Under the pieces are notes generated by a model, which did no database searches, was not told where the DNA came from, and saw only the letters and a program-made list of their open reading frames with translations. From Nitrospira sp. (lineage in GTDB: Bacteria; Nitrospirota; Thermodesulfovibrionia; Thermodesulfovibrionales; SM23-35), in the NCBI GenBank assembly GCA_016873595.1, contig VGWZ01000070.1:1-9201 (forward strand): DNA of 9,201 nucleotides, read 5' to 3'. This document shows, piece after piece, positions 6,697 to 9,201 of this stretch. The translations under genes were made by a program, and so were the position numbers. Numbering within the stretch: position 1 is the first letter of the stretch; each line of letters begins with the position of its first letter.

Positions 6697-7317
6697 ATGA
6701 AGAATATAAAACCGTTTTGTTTGGTGCTCTTTTCTTTTATATTGTCACTCTCCCTATTAGTTACCGCCTATGCTGGGGTACCAACAGATCAGATGAAGCA
6801 AACCATAGATAAGGTTCTTGACATTTTAAATAATAAGGAATTGAAAAAACCCGGGAAAGTAAAAGAACGGCGGGCTGCAATACGCAAAGCAGTTGGGGAG
6901 AGATTTGATTTTGAAGAGATGGCAAAACGTTCCCTCGCCCTTTTCTGGAAACAGAGAACACCAGAAGAAAAAAAGGAATTTGTCTCATTATATTCCGATC
7001 TTCTTGAAAGGTCGTATATTAAAAAGATAGAAAACTATTCAGATGAAAAGATCATCTATACAGATGAAAATGTAGATGATGGATATGCCATAGTAAAAAC
7101 CAAAATAATCACGAAAAGGAATGTTGATATACCAATAGAATACAGGCTCCTGAAGAAAAATAATAAATGGGAAGTGTATGATGTGGTCATAGAAGGCGTG
7201 AGTCTCGTAAATAACTACAGAACTCAATTTAGTAAAATTATCCGTACGAGTTCCTATGAAGGGCTTGTGAAACGGATGAAGTACAAACAGGAAGAAGAAC
7301 TTTTTGGAGAGAAATAG
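6697..7317 (+). CDS. mlaC: MlaC/Ttg2D-family periplasmic phospholipid-binding protein
   Basis: MlaC carries single phospholipids through the periplasm between the MCE complex and the outer membrane. The 206-residue product has a signal peptide with probable cleavage after AYA (residue 26). The mature part shows family features: RRAAIRKAVGERFDFEEMAKRSL, FWKQRTPEEKKEFVSLYSDLL, the strands IPIEYRLLKKNNKWEVYDVV, and the end signature EGVSLVNNYRTQFSKII. Length matches E. coli MlaC (about 211). GGAGG lies 7 bases before the ATG. Being last of the Mla genes, after the TolC-type gene, differs from the E. coli order mlaFEDCB. The outer-membrane partner MlaA is not in the window. Confidence 0.92.
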   Translation: MKNIKPFCLVLFSFILSLSLLVTAYAGVPTDQMKQTIDKVLDILNNKELKKPGKVKERRAAIRKAVGERFDFEEMAKRSLALFWKQRTPEEKKEFVSLYSDLLERSYIKKIENYSDEKIIYTDENVDDGYAIVKTKIITKRNVDIPIEYRLLKKNNKWEVYDVVIEGVSLVNNYRTQFSKIIRTSSYEGLVKRMKYKQEEELFGEK

Positions 7318-7360
7318 TAAAAACTTACATTTTATTGACGAAGTCGAAGAAAACAAAAGA

Positions 7361-7370
7361 AAAGGAGGTG
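7361..7370 (+). promoter_or_regulatory. Shine-Dalgarno that fixes the start at 7377
   Basis: AAAGGAGGTG is a near-perfect anti-16S match 6 bases before ATG at 7377. A longer in-frame reading from TTG at 7335 would add 14 mostly charged residues ahead of the signal peptide, so it was rejected. Confidence 0.8.
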
Positions 7371-7376
7371 AATGAG

Positions 7377-7769
7377 ATGAAGATGCCATTTATGAAGTAT
7401 GTAACGTGGTATCTCGCTATCGCGATGTTCATAATAGGCATTGCACCGAGGGTAGATGCAGGTCTTGCACCCTCAGAGATAATTGCCCTCACAGAAGCAG
7501 ACAGGACTGCTGACCTTGAAAAAATACAGAAAGTTTTGGAGCTGAAAGCAGTAACTGAAAGGCTTGCACAGCTCGGTCTCACACAGGATGAAATCCAGAA
7601 AAGACTCAACCAGCTCAGTGACCAGCAGATCCACCAACTTGCTCTGCAGCTTGATGAACTGAAAGTGGGTGGCGACGCTCTGGGAGTGATTATTGCGCTC
7701 CTCGTGATAGTGATACTCGTTATAGTAATACTACAATTAACAGGGCACAAAGTTATTGTGACCAAGTAG
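7377..7769 (+). CDS. PA2779-like small membrane protein with Gly-Gly motif
   Basis: The 130-residue product has a signal peptide (hydrophobic about 9-23, likely cleavage after VDA at 28). A charged helical domain follows (about 32-95) with LAQLGLTQDEIQKRLNQLSD, then LDELKVGG with Gly98-Gly99. After DALG comes a strongly hydrophobic Ile/Val/Leu helix (about 104-121) and a nine-residue tail. The layout and the GGDALGVI junction match what I recall as the PA2779 family (DUF6627), whose genes usually adjoin a PA2778-type cysteine peptidase, as here. Biochemical function is unknown to me. The Gly-Gly just before a membrane helix resembles a C39 cleavage site, so it may be the neighbour's substrate; the leader-like residues around it fit the bacteriocin consensus only partly. 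It starts 59 bases after mlaC and is probably in the same transcript. Confidence 0.75.
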   Translation: MKMPFMKYVTWYLAIAMFIIGIAPRVDAGLAPSEIIALTEADRTADLEKIQKVLELKAVTERLAQLGLTQDEIQKRLNQLSDQQIHQLALQLDELKVGGDALGVIIALLVIVILVIVILQLTGHKVIVTK

Positions 7770-7784
7770 TTTCGTATGGCTTTT

Positions 7785-7848
7785 TTGTGTCCGTTATTCA
7801 GTATTTATTGCGAAGAAAAGCGATGCTTGCTGCGAATAACGGACACAA
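7785..7848 (+). repeat. Perfect 15-bp inverted repeat between PA2779-like and peptidase genes
   Basis: TTGTGTCCGTTATTC (7785-7799) is exactly repeated in inverse as GAATAACGGACACAA (7834-7848) around a 34-base loop. The stem is not followed by a T-run on either strand, so it is not a standard terminator, although six T residues precede it on the plus strand. It fills most of the 102-base gap between the two genes. It could be an mRNA-stabilising or attenuating hairpin, or a small mobile palindrome. Confidence 0.8.
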
Positions 7849-7855
7849 GTCATTT

Positions 7856-7861
7856 TATAAT
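7856..7861 (+). promoter_or_regulatory. Consensus -10 box just before the peptidase gene
   Basis: TATAAT is a perfect -10 hexamer only 10 bases before the ATG at 7872. No good -35 box lies 16-18 bases upstream, because that space is the right arm of the inverted repeat. A start here would give an mRNA with almost no leader, consistent with the missing Shine-Dalgarno. Confidence 0.35.
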
Positions 7862-7871
7862 CTGTTGCTAA

Positions 7872-8402
7872 ATGAAATTCCTCAAGTACATATTTCCCAT
7901 AATTATAGGGGTCATGCTCGGTGCTTGTTCAACAGTATCTGTTCGATTTGATTCAACTCCAATACTCATAAATAAAGTTCCATTTTATCCTCAAGAGGAT
8001 TACCAATGTGGTCCGGCTTCCCTTGCAGCGGTATTGAACTACTGGGGAATTGATGTGACACCTGATGATATTGCAAAAGAAATTTATAGTAAATCTACAA
8101 GAGGGACATTAACCATTGATATGATCCTTTATACCCAGAAAAAGGGATTGAACTCAATTCAATATAAGGGAAATATGGATGATTTAAAAAAGAATATCGG
8201 ATCTGGCTATCCAGTCATTGTCCTTGTAGATTACGGTTTTTCCCTCTATCAGGTGAACCACTTTATGGTTGTTATCGGATATAATGAACATGGTGTTATA
8301 GTCAATTCAGGAAAGGATGAAGGTAAATTTATACCCGGAGACAATTTTATTAAGACGTGGAGGAAAACAAACAACTGGACACTGCTAATAAAACCCAGAT
8401 AA
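7872..8402 (+). CDS. PA2778-type C39-like cysteine peptidase lipoprotein
   Basis: The 176-residue product begins MKFLKYIFPIIIGVMLGAC, a lipoprotein signal with lipobox LGAC (lipidated Cys19); Ser at +2 would favour the outer membrane under the E. coli rule. The domain is papain-fold, C39-like. FYPQEDYQCGPASLAAVLNY places catalytic Cys46 with an oxyanion Gln at 41, and NHFMVVIGYNE provides His130. Asn145 in VIVNSG takes the place of the usual third residue, as I recall for PA2778 proteins. Unlike C39 domains of bacteriocin exporters, it would act in the periplasm. Family members I recall continue into a TPR domain; this one stops after WTLLIKPR and the TPR part is the next gene. No Shine-Dalgarno precedes the ATG, but the signal peptide makes the start convincing. 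The substrate is unproven; the preceding Gly-Gly protein is the best candidate. Confidence 0.82.
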   Translation: MKFLKYIFPIIIGVMLGACSTVSVRFDSTPILINKVPFYPQEDYQCGPASLAAVLNYWGIDVTPDDIAKEIYSKSTRGTLTIDMILYTQKKGLNSIQYKGNMDDLKKNIGSGYPVIVLVDYGFSLYQVNHFMVVIGYNEHGVIVNSGKDEGKFIPGDNFIKTWRKTNNWTLLIKPR

Positions 8403-8908
8403 AGAGCAGAGAGAAAAGAGCAAAGAGAAAATTAATTGCCAAACAGTCAAGGGTATGGTATCAGTTTCATCCATCAATAACTCTTTGCCCTATGCTCTTA
8501 GCAATATGTCTTTTTGCCTGTGCAATGCCTCGGATTATTGTCCTTGATGATCCACTCAGCCCTGAAGAGCATCTTAACTTGGGTGTTGCTTATGAAAAAA
8601 AAGGTGAATTAGACAATGCGATAAAGGAATATGATAGAGCTTCCAAAAAACTGCCAATCGCATATCTTTATCTTGGGAATATCTATTTTCAGAAGAATGA
8701 ATTAGATGATGCTGAGAAATATTACAGGAAGGCTATAAAGAAAAATCCTGAAAACGCTGATGCTTATAATAATCTCGCATGGCTTTACTTCACAAAAAGG
8801 GAAAACCTTGATGAAGCAGAAAAGTTCGCACAGAAGGCAATTGAGCTTAACCCTGCAAAAAAACTAATTTATAGTGATACACTCGAAAAGATTAAGAGTA
8901 TCAAATAG
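8357..8908 (+). CDS. TPR-repeat protein with lipobox; start uncertain
   Basis: Counting from GTG at 8357, a hydrophobic segment ends in LLAICLFAC, a lipobox with Cys55. DDPLSPEEHLNLGVAYEKKG follows, then three tetratricopeptide repeats (about 69-102, 103-136, 137-171) with motifs such as AYLYLGNIYFQKNELDDAEK and NADAYNNLAWLYF. TPRs bind partner proteins, so this may be the scaffold for the neighbouring peptidase, with which it forms a single chain in PA2778-type homologs. The start is unclear: GTG 8357 overlaps the peptidase by 46 bases and gives a long, very basic N-terminus (residues 12-33), whereas ATG 8492 leaves only nine residues before the lipobox Cys. That N-terminal stretch is encoded by a heptamer repeat (8401-8428, 8481-8500), so the original signal peptide may have been altered. 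The TPR part is certain; the N-terminus is not. Confidence 0.75.
   Translation: MEENKQLDTANKTQIKSREKRAKRKLIAKQSRVWYQFHPSITLCPMLLAICLFACAMPRIIVLDDPLSPEEHLNLGVAYEKKGELDNAIKEYDRASKKLPIAYLYLGNIYFQKNELDDAEKYYRKAIKKNPENADAYNNLAWLYFTKRENLDEAEKFAQKAIELNPAKKLIYSDTLEKIKSIK
8401..8500 (+). repeat. Heptamer-based imperfect inverted repeat at the peptidase-TPR junction
   Basis: The left arm is four 7-base units, AAAGAGC, AGAGAGA, AAAGAGC, AAAGAGA (8401-8428). The right arm is CTCTTTGCCCTATGCTCTTA (8481-8500), also 7-periodic and complementary: GCAAAGAG pairs perfectly with CTCTTTGC, and 15 of 18 positions pair overall. The loop is about 53 bases. It covers the peptidase stop codon and the sequence coding the basic N-terminus of the TPR protein. 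Confidence 0.55.
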
Positions 8909-9091
8909 GGTGATGAATTCGAAGAGTAACTGTCTTTAATGAAAGTATTGAAATATTTTAACCCATCTTCTACAGTTGCGACCTAAAAGAGCCTATTAGA
9001 GAAATTAAAAACATAGTATTTAAGCCAATCTACGAGAAAAGCATTTCAAAAAACCGCTAAAACATAGTGCCACGTTAATAGCATAAAAAGC
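8909..9091. other. Gene-free AT-rich spacer
   Basis: No supported gene, RNA or clear intrinsic terminator is seen. The left end of the insertion sequence that follows should lie in the later part (about 9055-9091), perhaps near the segment ACATAGTGCCACGTTAATAG. This cannot be confirmed without the opposite end. Confidence 0.5.
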
Positions 9092-9120
9092 TTGACAAAA
9101 CTTACAATAAAGCTTATTAT
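9092..9120 (+). promoter_or_regulatory. Near-consensus sigma70 promoter of the transposase gene
   Basis: TTGACA (9092-9097, perfect -35) and TATTAT (9115-9120) are 17 bases apart; an overlapping TATAAT begins at 9118. Two AAGCTT palindromes (9088 and 9110), 22 bases apart, overlap the boxes. Transcription would begin about 3 bases before the ATG at 9130, giving an almost leaderless mRNA. Confidence 0.75.
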
Positions 9121-9129
9121 AATGGTGTC

Positions 9130-9201
9130 ATGTTTATAAGAGTAAAACCATCAGGTCCCAGAAGATATCTTCAAATTGTAAAAAGCATATGGAATAAAGG
9201 A
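9130..9201 (+). mobile_element. Start of an IS1634/IS4-type transposase gene (cut by window edge)
   Basis: ATG at 9130 opens a frame to the window end reading MFIRVKPSGPRRYLQIVKSI plus four more residues. The MFIR.K.SG...YLQIV pattern is what I recall for the N-terminus of IS1634-group transposases of the IS4 superfamily. Only 24 codons are visible and the DDE catalytic domain lies outside. A near-consensus promoter stands directly upstream and there is only a weak GGTG as ribosome site. The family is judged from memory on a short stretch, so the transposase call is fair and the group call weaker. Whether the element is intact cannot be seen. Confidence 0.65.

Noticed and set aside
7335..7376. 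TTG start extending the PA2779-like protein by 14 residues
   Set aside because: The extension covers the Shine-Dalgarno AAAGGAGGTG, is highly charged and would spoil the signal peptide; ATG 7377 is far better.
7325..7765. Minus-strand frame of 146 residues opposite the PA2779-like gene
   Set aside because: Serine/threonine/isoleucine-rich shadow frame of a coding region with a good Shine-Dalgarno and signal peptide on the plus strand.
7785..7848. Intrinsic terminator after the PA2779-like gene
   Set aside because: The stem is strong but the loop is 34 bases and no T-run follows on the plus strand.
8400..8492. Simple frameshift splitting a peptidase-TPR fusion gene
   Set aside because: The TPR protein has its own hydrophobic segment and lipobox, which a frameshift would not create; a two-gene form is more likely, though not proven.

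Overview
The window looks like the chromosome of an AT-rich, diderm, non-enteric bacterium. It carries an outer-membrane lipid transport (Mla) operon, a TolC-type outer-membrane protein, several lipoproteins, RNase Y and 6S RNA. This mix, with purine-rich Shine-Dalgarno sites, fits Nitrospirota (Thermodesulfovibrio-like) or a Geobacter/Desulfo-type lineage. There is no 16S or other phylogenetic marker, so this placement is an inference of low to moderate confidence.

Left part (1-1263): the minus strand carries the 5' part of rny (RNase Y, running off the left edge). Upstream of it is a leader with a likely sigma70 promoter and two small hairpins, then a 6S RNA gene (ssrS, about 846-1023, minus), identified from its conserved central-bulge sequence and closing stem. 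The remaining AT-rich spacer probably holds the divergent promoter for the plus-strand genes.

Middle part (1264-7317): a tightly packed plus-strand operon: mobA (molybdenum cofactor guanylyltransferase), tatA (Tat translocase pore), alr (alanine racemase), mlaE, mlaF and mlaD (MCE-type phospholipid ABC transporter), a TolC/OEP-family outer-membrane channel, and mlaC (periplasmic lipid carrier). mobA/tatA and tatA/alr overlap, and the other gaps are at most about 20 bases. The TolC-type gene inside the Mla cluster suggests an MCE system that reaches the outer membrane through a channel. alr contains an in-frame GC-rich palindromic repeat of about 54 bases between its two domains.

Right part (7377-8908): three envelope genes follow mlaC: a small protein with a signal peptide, a Gly-Gly motif and a C-terminal membrane helix (PA2779-like); a lipoprotein cysteine peptidase of the C39-like PA2778 type; and a TPR protein with a lipobox. 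In the best-known PA2778 proteins the peptidase and TPR parts are one chain; here they are separate. The Gly-Gly motif just before the membrane helix makes the small protein a candidate substrate of the peptidase. This cassette is the least understood part of the window. A perfect 15-bp inverted repeat lies between the first two genes, and a heptamer-based inverted repeat runs across the junction of the last two.

Right edge (8909-9201): a gene-free, AT-rich stretch, then a near-consensus promoter and the first 24 codons of a transposase that resembles the IS1634/IS4 group. An insertion sequence therefore begins near 9060-9130 and continues past the window.
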